Shown here one piece after another: positions 25,792-34,911 of a stretch of DNA of 45,442 nucleotides (position 1 is the first letter of the stretch; each line of letters starts with the position of its first letter). Position numbers and translations under genes: made by a program. The notes under the pieces were generated by a model, which had not been told where the DNA came from, searched no databases, and saw only the letters and a list, made by a program, of their open reading frames with translations. The stretch comes from Candidatus Kuenenia stuttgartensis (GTDB lineage: Bacteria > Planctomycetota > Planctomycetia > Planctomycetales > Planctomycetaceae): assembly GCA_945904015.1 (NCBI GenBank), contig CAMDPK010000047.1, forward strand, positions 1 through 45,442. The letters are read 5' to 3'.

Positions 25792-27141
25792 TCAAAACAG
25801 TTCCGCGATCGGCTCGCCCGATTCGATGATTGGGACTGGGCGTTGTTGGCGGTCGCGGACGGTGGCGTGGTGGTCGAGGCCGACGACGCGGTAGAGGCTG
25901 GCGAGCAGATCGCCGGGGCCGAGCGGGCGGTCTTTGGGTTCGGCTCCGTTGGAGACGGTCGAGCCGATGACTTGGCCGCCGCGAATGCCGCCGCCGGCGA
26001 GCACCGCGGACGCGGCTCCGGGCCAGTGGCCTCGGCCGGCGTGTTGGTCGATGCGCGGGGCGCGGCCGAACTCACCGAACGCGGCGACGAGGACTCGGTC
26101 GATCTGGCCGCGCTCTGTCAGATCCTCGATCAGCGTTGTGATCGCTTGATCGTAGACGGGGAGCCGCTTGCGCAAGTTCTTTTCGATGACGTAGTGGTCG
26201 TCCCACCAATCAACATCTTTTTCGTAGAGGTTGATGACGACGAACGTCACGCCCGCTTCGACCAGCCGCCGCGCGAGCAACGCCGATTGGCCGTAGGCGT
26301 GTCGGCCGTATTTGTCGCGCAGTTCGGTGGACTCTTGCGAGAGATCGAACGCTTGCCGCACGGTTGAACCGCTGACGAGTTCGAGCGCTTGCCGTTGCAC
26401 GTCATCGAGATTGCGGAACGCCGGCTCGTGGTTGAGTTGTCGCGACAACGAATCGAACTCGCGCATCAGACCGCGTCGTTCGTCGAGCCGTGACATCACG
26501 ACATCGGCCGGCAGTTTGAATTCGGGAGGCCGATAGTTGCCGAGGCTCGGATCGCCGCCGGCGTCGAGCGCGGCGTGTCGAGAACTCAAGAAGGACGGGC
26601 CTTCGTAGAAGCCCATGTGACGGCGGTAGTCTTCAGGGATCGCGACGTAGGCCGGCATCCCGCTCTTTCGCGCTCCGGCCAACGCGGAGATCACTGAACC
26701 TTGCGACGGATTCTGCTGCCCGGCTTGCCGAGCATTCAGCAGCGGCCAACCGGTTTGCAGCCAGTGTGTCCCATCGTCGTGAACCGCGAGGTTGTGTTTG
26801 ATCGACCGAATGATGGCCAACTTGTCGGCGATGCGTGCGTGGCCCGGCATTAACTCGCAAACATCGAGGCCCGGCTGATTGGTGGAAATCGGATTGAACG
26901 GACCACGCACCTCGGCGGACATCAGCGGCTTCATGTCGTACATGTCAATGTGCGACGCGCCGCCAGCTTGAAAGAGCAGAATGATCGCCGTGTCGTTGCG
27001 ATCCACCGTCGCCGCTTGAGCTTGCCGCGACTGCAACACGCTGGACAACGTCAGCCCAGCACCCAGCGAGCCGACACGCAGGAATCCGCGGCGGCTGATG
27101 CCGTCACACAAGCGAACCGGACGACCGACGATGTCGAGCAT
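25792..27141 (-). CDS. Tat-exported DUF1501 protein (sulfatase-like fold)
   Basis: 449 residues. The N-terminus carries a twin-arginine signal, SRRGFLRVGSLGAGLTLSSV, ending near QAQAA. The DUF1501 core follows: AIILLFQAGGASHIDMYDMKP, MPGHARIADKLAIIRSIKH, VHDDGTHWLQTGW, then VLVAAFGEFGRAPRID and GRGHWPGAASAVLAGGGI. These proteins are abundant in planctomycetes, share the alkaline-phosphatase/sulfatase fold and usually pair with a DUF1549/DUF1553 cytochrome-like partner; no such partner is here. The function is unknown. ATG 27141 has GGGGAG at 7 nt; a longer frame upstream runs only through an interspersed repeat. Confidence 0.92.
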   Translation of the reverse strand: MLDIVGRPVRLCDGISRRGFLRVGSLGAGLTLSSVLQSRQAQAATVDRNDTAIILLFQAGGASHIDMYDMKPLMSAEVRGPFNPISTNQPGLDVCELMPGHARIADKLAIIRSIKHNLAVHDDGTHWLQTGWPLLNARQAGQQNPSQGSVISALAGARKSGMPAYVAIPEDYRRHMGFYEGPSFLSSRHAALDAGGDPSLGNYRPPEFKLPADVVMSRLDERRGLMREFDSLSRQLNHEPAFRNLDDVQRQALELVSGSTVRQAFDLSQESTELRDKYGRHAYGQSALLARRLVEAGVTFVVINLYEKDVDWWDDHYVIEKNLRKRLPVYDQAITTLIEDLTERGQIDRVLVAAFGEFGRAPRIDQHAGRGHWPGAASAVLAGGGIRGGQVIGSTVSNGAEPKDRPLGPGDLLASLYRVVGLDHHATVRDRQQRPVPIIESGEPIAELF

Positions 27142-27221
27142 GGGCAAGCTCCCCGCGACCGAGACGTTCTGAAAAGCGGACAGCAGTGTTATCGACCGGC
27201 GTGGAGGAGGTAATTGAAAGG

Positions 27222-27383
27222 TGAAATCCCAAGAACCAAAACCCAATGTCCAAGGAATGTCCAAAACTCAAATCCCAAGGACCACCAGCCACGACAGTTT
27301 CAAGAATGACTCTGTGAGTGACCTTTGGGATTTGGTGCTTGGGATTTCTTTGGACATTGGGTTTTGGGCCTTGGGATTTCTTC
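27222..27383. repeat. Interspersed repeat cluster (ATGTCCAAGGAATGTCCAA type), copy 2
   Basis: GAAATCCCAAG, CCAATGTCCAAGGAATGTCCAA and, inverted, GGGATTTGG, TTGGACATTGGG and TTGGGATTTC. It shares its words and their order with 12312-12435. It fills most of the gap between the anti-sigma-like gene and the DUF1501 gene. Confidence 0.75.
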
Positions 27384-27388
27384 TCGCC

Positions 27389-29533
27389 TTACTCCGTCAC
27401 CAGTGCCCCGCCCTTCTTCTCGATGTGGCTGTACCAGCGATCGACGGCGGCTCGGCGTTGGCCGGGGGGGTTGATCGGGGAGTATTCGTGTTTCAGGCCG
27501 GTCAGTCGTTGGACGTGAAAGAAGGCGAGTTCGCGAATCGCCAATTGTTCGCTGTCGAGCCAGCCGACCAGCGAGCGTGAGGTCGCCGGAGTCTTCGCGT
27601 CTTCGTGATCGAAGCCCCAAAGCAGGCGATAGACGGCCTCGGCATCGCTGGGCAGGAAGTACTTCGCGAGTTCCGCTTTCAGCAATCCCCGATGGCGTGG
27701 GTCGAGCGGCAGCCACTGTCGCAATCCTGCGATCGCCGCCAATCGAGCTTCGCGATGATCGGCTTGCGACAAGGCCTTCACCAGCGGGCTGTAACTGTCC
27801 GTGAGTGCCAGACACTTCACAGCCAATTCCGAAAGTGCCGGTCGAGGGTTGTTGACCACCGCCGGCAGGCTCAATTGCAACAGTTGTTCGCCGTCGAATT
27901 CTTTTTCAAACGCGGCGTTGTACGGTCGCTTGAGTTTCGTGGCGGCACGCTTCGGGTCCGGCTCGAGCCAGTCGGGCAGAACGAGCTGACTGGCGCGACC
28001 GATCTCACTTTTCTTTTCGTTCGCGGACACTCCGCCGGTGATCGACAGAAAGCCTGGTCCTTCAACGGTCGCCGTCTTGCCGTCCGCAGTCGAGAAGCGC
28101 ACCGTGCCTTGAGCGACATGCAGCGAAGCCGTGAAGCCAGGGGCGGCGGGTTCGACTTCGTAGCGGGTTGATTCGGCACGATGCACTTCGATGCCGCAGA
28201 CGGCATTGTCGCTCGCCAGTTCCAACCGAGCTTGCCGGCCATAGAACATCAGCGTGATCGGCAGCGACGGCTTTTGAGGTTTCGCCTCATCAGCATCGTC
28301 GGCGGCGGGACGCAGGCCATGAGCCTCGAACATTAACGCTCCTTGCTGGATGTCGAAGCCAACGGACGACTGCTCATCCGGACCGAGGTATCTCACGGAC
28401 GTGCCGCCGATCAGCGCGAACGAACAAAGGTCGTCGCCGATCAGGAAGTCCGCGCGGAACGGCTCCGGGCACGCGAGATGATCGCCCACCCTCAACTGCA
28501 CGACGCGCGGCAACACCAGGAAGTCTCCCGCTTCGGGTTCAAAGCGGAGCACGATGCCTTCCTTGGAGACGCGCGACAGCTTTTGCGATGGCATCAACTT
28601 CGCTGGCACAACGTCTGGTTCGGGCGGGTTCACAGGCTCGGCAGGTTGCGTGCGACTCGGCTTGGTGACTGGCGGCGGGGCAACTGGCACAGGCTCGCTC
28701 TCCGAGAGTTCCGTGGACGAGTCCACTCGAACATTCAGTGGCTTGCGCGAGGCAAAGGGATCGACCTGAGCAACCGTCTGATTGCCAGTCCGATCGGTGG
28801 ATTTTTCGGGTTCCTTGGCGGTGCTTTCGTCCGTCGAAGCGACCGTCACGGAGTTTGGTTTCGCAGAACGGGACACGTCTCCGTCGGGTTGACTGCCGGC
28901 ACGCGATCCACTTCGCAACGTCCGATCACTCAGCAACGAACTGAACCAACCGACGCCGATGAGCACCACGAGCACCAACATTCCCGTTCGCCGCCACGAC
29001 GTTTGCGGTTTCAGATAGTCCGGCAGGTCGCGATCGGCGGAGCCGTTGTGAGACGGATTCAAAGCGGACGCGATCATCGGAATCTGTCGCGACTCGTGAT
29101 CGCGCGAGACCCCCGCGAAATCATTGGCGCGGACGGCATCGCTCGTTGCGACCGGTCCCAGGCCGTACATCCGCGACCGAGTCTCGGAGCGCACCTCGAC
29201 CGGATCGCCCAGCACCAAAGTCAGGATCTGATGACACGCAGCGACTTCCGCCAAGTGCATGTCCGAGTCCAAACAGATCTTCTCGACATCGACGACTTCG
29301 GCCGGTGTCAGTTCGCTGTCGAGATATTCCGCGACCAGATTCGGATCGAGTCCCGCCCCCTTGCCGAACAGCTCCGGAGCCGACAGCCGGCGGCGACGCA
29401 TGACTTCTTTGATGCGTTCGACCAGCGCTGTTGCGTACCCGCTTTCGGTCAGCTTCTGGCCGATTTCCTTGGCCTGATCCGCCTGCAATTCGTCGTCCAG
29501 GTACGCAATCAATGTGCGCAAAGTCAGTCGCAT
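27389..29533 (-). CDS. Anti-sigma-like single-pass membrane protein with a FecR-like exterior
   Basis: 714 residues. The cytoplasmic part has two similar short motifs, IAYLDDELQADQ (residue 9 on) and AEYLDSELTPAE (residue 68 on), like the anti-sigma N-terminal YLDGEL motif repeated. One membrane helix lies at 183-201 (GMLVLVVLIGVGWFSSLL). A Ser/Pro/Glu-rich linker follows (about 205-320), then a beta-rich, possibly FecR-like region (DFLVLPRVVQLRVGDHL, LHVAQGTVRFSTADG) and a helical, HEAT-like C-terminus. It may sense an envelope signal and hold a sigma factor, but no sigma gene is nearby. AAAGGG lies 8 nt before the ATG. DUF1501 follows on the same strand. Membership of an anti-sigma family is inferred from motif and topology. 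Confidence 0.75.
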   Translation of the reverse strand: MRLTLRTLIAYLDDELQADQAKEIGQKLTESGYATALVERIKEVMRRRRLSAPELFGKGAGLDPNLVAEYLDSELTPAEVVDVEKICLDSDMHLAEVAACHQILTLVLGDPVEVRSETRSRMYGLGPVATSDAVRANDFAGVSRDHESRQIPMIASALNPSHNGSADRDLPDYLKPQTSWRRTGMLVLVVLIGVGWFSSLLSDRTLRSGSRAGSQPDGDVSRSAKPNSVTVASTDESTAKEPEKSTDRTGNQTVAQVDPFASRKPLNVRVDSSTELSESEPVPVAPPPVTKPSRTQPAEPVNPPEPDVVPAKLMPSQKLSRVSKEGIVLRFEPEAGDFLVLPRVVQLRVGDHLACPEPFRADFLIGDDLCSFALIGGTSVRYLGPDEQSSVGFDIQQGALMFEAHGLRPAADDADEAKPQKPSLPITLMFYGRQARLELASDNAVCGIEVHRAESTRYEVEPAAPGFTASLHVAQGTVRFSTADGKTATVEGPGFLSITGGVSANEKKSEIGRASQLVLPDWLEPDPKRAATKLKRPYNAAFEKEFDGEQLLQLSLPAVVNNPRPALSELAVKCLALTDSYSPLVKALSQADHREARLAAIAGLRQWLPLDPRHRGLLKAELAKYFLPSDAEAVYRLLWGFDHEDAKTPATSRSLVGWLDSEQLAIRELAFFHVQRLTGLKHEYSPINPPGQRRAAVDRWYSHIEKKGGALVTE

Positions 29534-29550
29534 AATCGTCGCCCTTTCTC

Positions 29551-29603
29551 GTGGGGCAGGTTTTCAACCCGCCCGTCCAGAAGCAGGTTGAAAACCTGCT
29601 CCA
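29551..29603. repeat. BIME-like pair (GTGG, CAGGTT-TTC-AACC type)
   Basis: Left unit GTGG then GGCAGGTTTTCAACCCGCC; the inverse unit ending CCAC at 29603 reads GTGG then AGCAGGTTTTCAACCTGCT. Same family as 34835-34899 and 43708-43764. It lies between divergent genes. Confidence 0.88.
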
Positions 29604-29728
29604 CGAACCAATCTCACCCTGAATAGTGGCAATCTCGCGCAACTTTCGTACAAGAATCTGCCGCGATGCCTTAAATGGTGACTCGTTCCGGTTCTGCCCA
29701 ATCTTCGCAACCGACCAGGACAACACTC

Positions 29729-30625
29729 ATGCCGACGAAAATTCGTTCCAAAATTGCGATCCTACTGGCTGTGGTCGCCATGTTTGCAGCCTGTCTCGTC
29801 CGTGCGTCACTGGCCGATGATCCGGCGAACAAGGCTCGTCCTCAGCGACTGCTGCTGATTGGCCAAGGCCCGGACGGTTCGCACAAGCCGACGACGCACG
29901 AGTACTTCGCAGGAGTCAATCTGGTCGGTCGGCTTCTGCGCGGTCAGCCGAAACTAGAACTCGTCGCCGTCAGCGCCGATGGCGATTGGCGCGACGGCCC
30001 GCAACTGCTCGAACGCGCCGATGCCGCGGTTCTTTTCGTCTCTGAGGGAGCCAAGTGGCTCTCCGCCGATGCGGCGCGACTCGCCGCCTTCCGCGAACTC
30101 GCCAAACGTGGCGGCGGTCTCGGCGTGTTGCACTGGGGGACCGGCACCAAGACCGCCGAGCCGATCGCGCCGTTCGTGCAACTCTTCGGAGCCTGTCACG
30201 GCGGCCCCGATCGCAAGTTCAAAGACTTCGACCAAGTGCTGCCGCAATGGACCAACACCGAGCATCCGATTCTGCGCGGTCTGAAGCCGTTCGCTGCGCC
30301 TGTCAAAGAAGAATTTTATTTCGCGCTCAAGCAAGCCTCGAAGACCGGCGGCGTCACGTTGGCCGATTCCGAGTCCGCGATCAGTCCGCTGCTCCGCATC
30401 CCGGCTGAGGACGTGTCCGGCACGGTCGCGTGGTGCTGGGAGCGTCCCGACCAAGGCCGCTCGTTCGGCTTCACCGGCCTGCACTTCCACAACAACTGGA
30501 AGCACGAGTCCTATCGACGTTTCATCGCTCAAGCGACGTTGTGGACTCTGAAGCGAGACATCCCCGCAGCCGGACTGGATGTTTCCGTCACGGACCAAGA
30601 CCTTGCGCTGCCGAAGGCGAAGTGA
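29729..30625 (+). CDS. Secreted ThuA-domain protein
   Basis: 298 residues with a signal peptide (hydrophobic 9-26). The ThuA-like, class-I-glutamine-amidotransferase-type fold is suggested by RLLLIGQGPDGSHKPTTHEY, ADAAVLFVSEGAKWL, GGGLGVLHWGTGT, HPILRGLKPF and FGFTGLHFHNNWKHESYRRF. The family is common in planctomycetes and Verrucomicrobia, often with sugar-related genes; its enzymatic role is poorly known. The ATG at 29729 is chosen over upstream frame positions because the signal peptide begins there and AGGA precedes it. It is divergent from the anti-sigma-like gene with a BIME between them. Confidence 0.87.
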   Translation: MPTKIRSKIAILLAVVAMFAACLVRASLADDPANKARPQRLLLIGQGPDGSHKPTTHEYFAGVNLVGRLLRGQPKLELVAVSADGDWRDGPQLLERADAAVLFVSEGAKWLSADAARLAAFRELAKRGGGLGVLHWGTGTKTAEPIAPFVQLFGACHGGPDRKFKDFDQVLPQWTNTEHPILRGLKPFAAPVKEEFYFALKQASKTGGVTLADSESAISPLLRIPAEDVSGTVAWCWERPDQGRSFGFTGLHFHNNWKHESYRRFIAQATLWTLKRDIPAAGLDVSVTDQDLALPKAK

Positions 30626-30678
30626 TCCAGCGAGCGGCGGGGCATGCTGTTTCCGCGCGTCTTGCGATTCCCCAGTTC

Positions 30679-31986
30679 TCAAGGACGGCGAATCAACGTT
30701 TCAGCAATCCGCTTGGCGAGCATCGCATTTCCTGTTTCGTTGAGATGGCAACACTCGTCTCGATAAGTCGCCTCCACGGTTTCCTGAAACAGTTGCGTGA
30801 GATCGTGAAACTCAATTCCCTCAGTGATCAGGTCTTTGCCGGCTTGTTGTAGCAGAGGATAGCCATGCTCGACGGCGTTTCGACCGGGATACTCATCTTG
30901 AAACGCCTTTGCCTTTTCCCCACGGCTCATCAGAGGCTTTGAACCCGGCAGGTACTGGTTGGGTTGCAGGAAGTGCAGATACCGAATCGACCTTTGCTGG
31001 CAAGTCGCATGCAATAACCGCGAGCTGTTTTTCCAGAGTGTGACGCAGTGCCGATACAGCGACTCTTTCGAATCAAAAGACTGTGCTGGGCCGAGTGCCG
31101 CGTGAACTTCGCCTCGATCGCCGAGAGTTTGTAGTTCGTGATGTGCATGGAGCTCCTGATCTTGAGATCGCCGATGAAGCACCAGCCAAACGACGCTTGC
31201 TGTGGGCGACCAGCGCCAAGGGGCATGACTGAATGACTTGGTTCGTGCCTTGTCTGCATCTTGAATCGCGACAAGGTTTCCCAATTTTCGCAACACTTGA
31301 ATGTCGTCTGTGTCCATCACGCGAACATGCCATCCGCGCGGAAACGCGGAAAAGACATGGTTCGGGATGTTCTCAACATCGGGTAATGCAACTTCGTTGA
31401 AACCGTCCAAATTCACGACGACATCGAATTCGGCTCCCAACGCCAAGAGGTAATTGACGAGTAGCAACTGCTGCGGTTGCTTGTATCCCGACAATCCCAG
31501 ACGCACGATCCGAGGACGCTTCCCTCGAAATGACTCCGAGTCCTGAAGGTGTTCACGCAAGTCGTCCCACCCATGTCGAGCGAATTCTTCAGCCAGGGAA
31601 CCGCCCAGCACAGCGATGATTATTTCGTTGGGTTGGCGGACAACCAACGGAGTTTCGTTGTCTGGAAAGCCATATTCAGACACTCCAAAAGGTAATCCCG
31701 CCTCGCTGGCGGAACGAGGACGTCGCACGAATCCCAAATAGGGATGCACGATGCCCTCCGCCGGTTCAAAGCGTCCGGCCGTGTTTTGTGGATTCGCCAC
31801 AGCCTCTCGGTCAGCGGCGACTTGGCTCCAACCGGCTTCCCAAACGCTGAGCGCAATCAGCGAAATCAATTCACAGGTCAGCCCGACACCCAAGGCAAGA
31901 ATCGCGGAAAACAGACAGCGTCGTCTGATTCGGCGTGCCCGACTAGCTGAGGAATTTGACGAATTAGTTCTGTTCAAGACGATCAC
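30679..31986 (-). CDS. Membrane-anchored SGNH-hydrolase-like protein
   Basis: About 435 residues. A basic N-terminus (SRARRIRRR) precedes one hydrophobic helix (about 24-47), giving a signal anchor. Then come IAVLGGSLAEEFA, which occupies the position of the GDSL/SGNH block I, VNLDGFNEVALP as block III and ECCHLNETGNAMLA as the DxxH block V. These suggest an SGNH fold like those of polysaccharide O-acetylation or esterase proteins (AlgX/DltD-type). The Ser-Glu-His set is plausible but not proven. It lies 12 bp after the propeller/PHP gene, so the two form an operon. The start is uncertain: GTG 31986 overlaps GGAG, while TTG 31977 has that GGAG at a suitable distance. Base composition is AT-richer than the neighbours. 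Confidence 0.75.
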   Translation of the reverse strand: MIVLNRTNSSNSSASRARRIRRRCLFSAILALGVGLTCELISLIALSVWEAGWSQVAADREAVANPQNTAGRFEPAEGIVHPYLGFVRRPRSASEAGLPFGVSEYGFPDNETPLVVRQPNEIIIAVLGGSLAEEFARHGWDDLREHLQDSESFRGKRPRIVRLGLSGYKQPQQLLLVNYLLALGAEFDVVVNLDGFNEVALPDVENIPNHVFSAFPRGWHVRVMDTDDIQVLRKLGNLVAIQDADKARTKSFSHAPWRWSPTASVVWLVLHRRSQDQELHAHHELQTLGDRGEVHAALGPAQSFDSKESLYRHCVTLWKNSSRLLHATCQQRSIRYLHFLQPNQYLPGSKPLMSRGEKAKAFQDEYPGRNAVEHGYPLLQQAGKDLITEGIEFHDLTQLFQETVEATYRDECCHLNETGNAMLAKRIAETLIRRP

Positions 31987-31998
31987 TCCGCCGTCGAG

Positions 31999-34719
31999 CT
32001 ATTTTCCGTCCGAGATCACCCACACAGGACTCGACCATGCAATCTCGCCGTCCTCTTGCGTGATGCGGGCGTAGTACCAATTCAGGCCGGGTTGGGGCAG
32101 AGTATCAGTGAAGGTGAGTTCGACTTGTTCCTTGCCAGGGGTCTCGGTGCGGAGCGGGGCGTTGTTGCGGATGAATTGGATTTGCTTGATCCGCGACGTG
32201 CCGGTCGCTTTCAGTTTGAGTTCGACTTTGTCTTTGGCCTCGAACTCGGACCCTTGAAATTTCCCGTTGGCCCAGAATTCGACGATCAGGTTGTCGGTAC
32301 CGCCGTAGGTTTGCCGGCGGCGCAGCGAATCGAGGATCGCCTGCCGATCATTCGACGGCGTGAAGATCATCGAGTAGCTGATGTGCGTCGAGCCGTGATC
32401 GCTACTCGACGTCGTCCCCAGGCGATAGCCTAGCTTGTAAGCGTTCCACAGCATCCCCTTCTCGGTGAAGCCGCCGGGAGCTTTGTCCGGTTCGTCGGGA
32501 GTCTGATGCACGCGCGGCATGGTCAGCGCTTCGTAGCTGTTGCGAGCACCCTGATAAATCTCGACGACCGGTTCGGCCCACGGGTCGTTGTCGCGCCAGT
32601 CGGTCCCCATGCTGCTGGTTCCGGAGGTGTGTGACATGCACAAGCCGCCGGTGCCGTGCAGGTATTCGTAGAGCAGCTTTGTGTCGTTCTCGACGACGTC
32701 GCCGGCACCGATCCCTGCGAACACACCTTGCTGAGCCAGCTTCATTTGGAACGGGAAGATCGGCACTCCGCGATACGCATGAAAGATGTTGCGATGCCCG
32801 TGCGGGAAGCGGACGCTTCGCTCGTAGCCGTACAGCGGCACGAACCGCGGAGCGAGGTAGTACATGTCGCACGACTTCTCGGTCAGCCACCACCAGTACG
32901 GGTATTGGCCGCCTCCCTGATGATCGGTCAAACCGCCGAAGTCGAACGCGGCCACGTCGATCATGTAGCGGTAGAAGTCCAAGTACGAGCCATCGTTGCC
33001 GGGGCCGACGTCCCAAGACATCTCAGTGTGACGGTGCATGTCACCGCGCACGATTTGGCACGCTTGATCGCCGATCTTGGTTCGATGAGCACGAATCGCC
33101 GCGACTTGCTTCGCCTCGCGTTCGGCGTTCCAAGCGGGAATACCGGCCGGCGGCGGAGGAGGCGTGTACGCGGCGAGCGGCGGCACTCCCGGCTTGATCT
33201 CGACGTCGTCCTTCTTCGGCTTCGCAAGTTGCGTGACGAGCGCCGTGTCTTGAATCGGCCGGTGATAGTTCTCGACCGCGCGAGCGTCCGACGAATACGC
33301 CGCCAGCAGCGAGCCATCATTCGCCGGAGCGATCCGGCTGAAGACGCTGATGCGGCCGGGACTCGCGGCCAGCATCACCGGCGCGGTCCAGCCGTCGGCC
33401 GAGAGCGTCGTCACGTTCTCCGTCCAGCCTTTGCCGCGACCCCGATTGTTGGCTCGTTGAACTCCGAAGATCATCTGCCGATACCGCAGCCACAGCCGCC
33501 CGTCGTTCGTGACGGCCAACTCCGGCGATGCCGAAAGCGACCGCTGCTGCGGGCCTGTCGGTTCCCCTTCGGGAATCTCCGGTGCGGCGAGCAGTTCGCC
33601 TTTGCGAACGCAGGCGACTTTGACTTTGCGCGTGCTGCCGAGCGTCGTGCCTTGATTGTTGTCCTTGATCCAATAGCCCTGATCCTTGCCCCAGTTGTGC
33701 CCGCCTTGTTCCCAGCCGACCCACACGTCTCCGTCCGAACCGCACGCGACGGTCGCGTGAGCTTCATAAAACGACGACATCGCAATCGGCATGACCTTGC
33801 CGAGTTCGCCCTTCGGCGAAACGCTCGTCAGATAAACGTCGTAGTCGCCGCGTCGATAACTGTCGAACGCGATCCACGCGGTGCCGCTCGCATCGACCGC
33901 GACGTGCGGATACCAGTCGCTCTCGTCGTCCGATGTGACCGACAGTGGCTTCGACCACGACTCGCCATCGAACTTCGCGTACTGCACGTCGCCGTTGTTC
34001 TCTGGATGAGCCTGCCAGACGACATGGATGTTCTTCTTGGCATCGACATGCACATGCGGGTTGATGTCCGGCTTCGCATCATTCGTCAGCCGTTCGAGCT
34101 TGCCCCACGAATCGCCGAGCAACGGTCTCGCGAAGATGTCCCAATTGCCGCTCTTGCCGCGTTCGGAACCGGTTTGCTCGGACCAGATGACCCACACGCG
34201 ATCCTTCGCATCGACCGCGAGCTGCGGCATCCACACGTCTGAGCGCGCGGCTGCCGTCGGCACATAGCTGCGAGTGCTCCACCAACCGTCCGCCAAGCGG
34301 CGATGCATGCGAATCTGATCGTGCCCGTCGAAGTACGCCGTGTACGCCGCGAAAACCGAACCGTCCGAAGTCTGCGTGATCGACGCGAAGTCGTCGTACG
34401 AATCTCCGTTCGAGAGCACCTGTGCTCCGCCCGCGCGAGCCTGACGAATCAAGTCCTGCAAGAACTCGGTGACCGGCGGCGCGTTCTTGACTCCGGCCGA
34501 TTCGCGCGGGTCGTCGCCGATGACCGGAGCGACGGGATGATCATCCTTCTTCGCATCCGCTTTCTTCTTGCCCATTCCTTTCTTTTTGGCGGGCTGATCC
34601 TGAGCCAACGCTTGATCGACTCCGGACCGCACGGCGTCGTTCGGCAACCTCGCGAACAACAGCACTCCGGCCAGCACGGCCGATGTCAGCAACGCCACGA
34701 ACGCAGGGCGACTTCGCAT
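31999..34719 (-). CDS. Secreted beta-propeller fused to a PHP-like metal-binding domain
   Basis: 906 residues with a signal peptide (hydrophobic 6-24), a Lys-rich patch (AKKKGMGKKKADAKKDD), then a sialidase/YWTD-like propeller at about 90-480 with recurring strand patterns (WMPQLAVDAKDRVWVIWSE, NPHVHVDAKKNIHVVWQ, YPHVAVDASGTAWIAFD, SPELAVTNDGRLWLRYR). After a Pro-rich linker comes a PHP or DUF3604-like domain (about 550-800) with clustered ligands: RGDMHRHTEMSWD, GLTDHQ, MSHTSG and SSSDHGSTH. A small beta domain ends the protein. Metal-dependent phosphoesterase activity outside the cytoplasm is plausible but inferred. GAGG stands 6 nt before the ATG. It is the first gene of a two-gene operon. 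Confidence 0.82.
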   Translation of the reverse strand: MRSRPAFVALLTSAVLAGVLLFARLPNDAVRSGVDQALAQDQPAKKKGMGKKKADAKKDDHPVAPVIGDDPRESAGVKNAPPVTEFLQDLIRQARAGGAQVLSNGDSYDDFASITQTSDGSVFAAYTAYFDGHDQIRMHRRLADGWWSTRSYVPTAAARSDVWMPQLAVDAKDRVWVIWSEQTGSERGKSGNWDIFARPLLGDSWGKLERLTNDAKPDINPHVHVDAKKNIHVVWQAHPENNGDVQYAKFDGESWSKPLSVTSDDESDWYPHVAVDASGTAWIAFDSYRRGDYDVYLTSVSPKGELGKVMPIAMSSFYEAHATVACGSDGDVWVGWEQGGHNWGKDQGYWIKDNNQGTTLGSTRKVKVACVRKGELLAAPEIPEGEPTGPQQRSLSASPELAVTNDGRLWLRYRQMIFGVQRANNRGRGKGWTENVTTLSADGWTAPVMLAASPGRISVFSRIAPANDGSLLAAYSSDARAVENYHRPIQDTALVTQLAKPKKDDVEIKPGVPPLAAYTPPPPPAGIPAWNAEREAKQVAAIRAHRTKIGDQACQIVRGDMHRHTEMSWDVGPGNDGSYLDFYRYMIDVAAFDFGGLTDHQGGGQYPYWWWLTEKSCDMYYLAPRFVPLYGYERSVRFPHGHRNIFHAYRGVPIFPFQMKLAQQGVFAGIGAGDVVENDTKLLYEYLHGTGGLCMSHTSGTSSMGTDWRDNDPWAEPVVEIYQGARNSYEALTMPRVHQTPDEPDKAPGGFTEKGMLWNAYKLGYRLGTTSSSDHGSTHISYSMIFTPSNDRQAILDSLRRRQTYGGTDNLIVEFWANGKFQGSEFEAKDKVELKLKATGTSRIKQIQFIRNNAPLRTETPGKEQVELTFTDTLPQPGLNWYYARITQEDGEIAWSSPVWVISDGK

Positions 34720-34834
34720 GATTCACCTCGAAGATGAGTTCGGAAGAGATTGAACGGTGACTCGCGAGGTGGCATTGAAATCGAGCAGCCGCTGAAATGG
34801 AATCGAGTACCGAGGCGGGGCGTCTCGCCGAACC

Positions 34835-34899
34835 GTGGAGCAGGTTTTCAACCTGCTGCTTTCTCAATTCTGGACGGGCAGGTTGAAAACCTGCCCCAC
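34835..34899. repeat. BIME-like pair (GTGG, GCAGGTT-TTC-AACCTGC type)
   Basis: GTGG at 34835 then AGCAGGTTTTCAACCTGCT; the inverse unit ends CCAC at 34899 and reads GTGG then GGCAGGTTTTCAACCTGCC. It ends 13 bp before the SDR start codon, so it lies in that leader. A related single palindrome (GGCGGGGCGTCTCGCC) lies just before it. Confidence 0.9.
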
Positions 34900-34911
34900 G
34901 AGGGGAATTTC

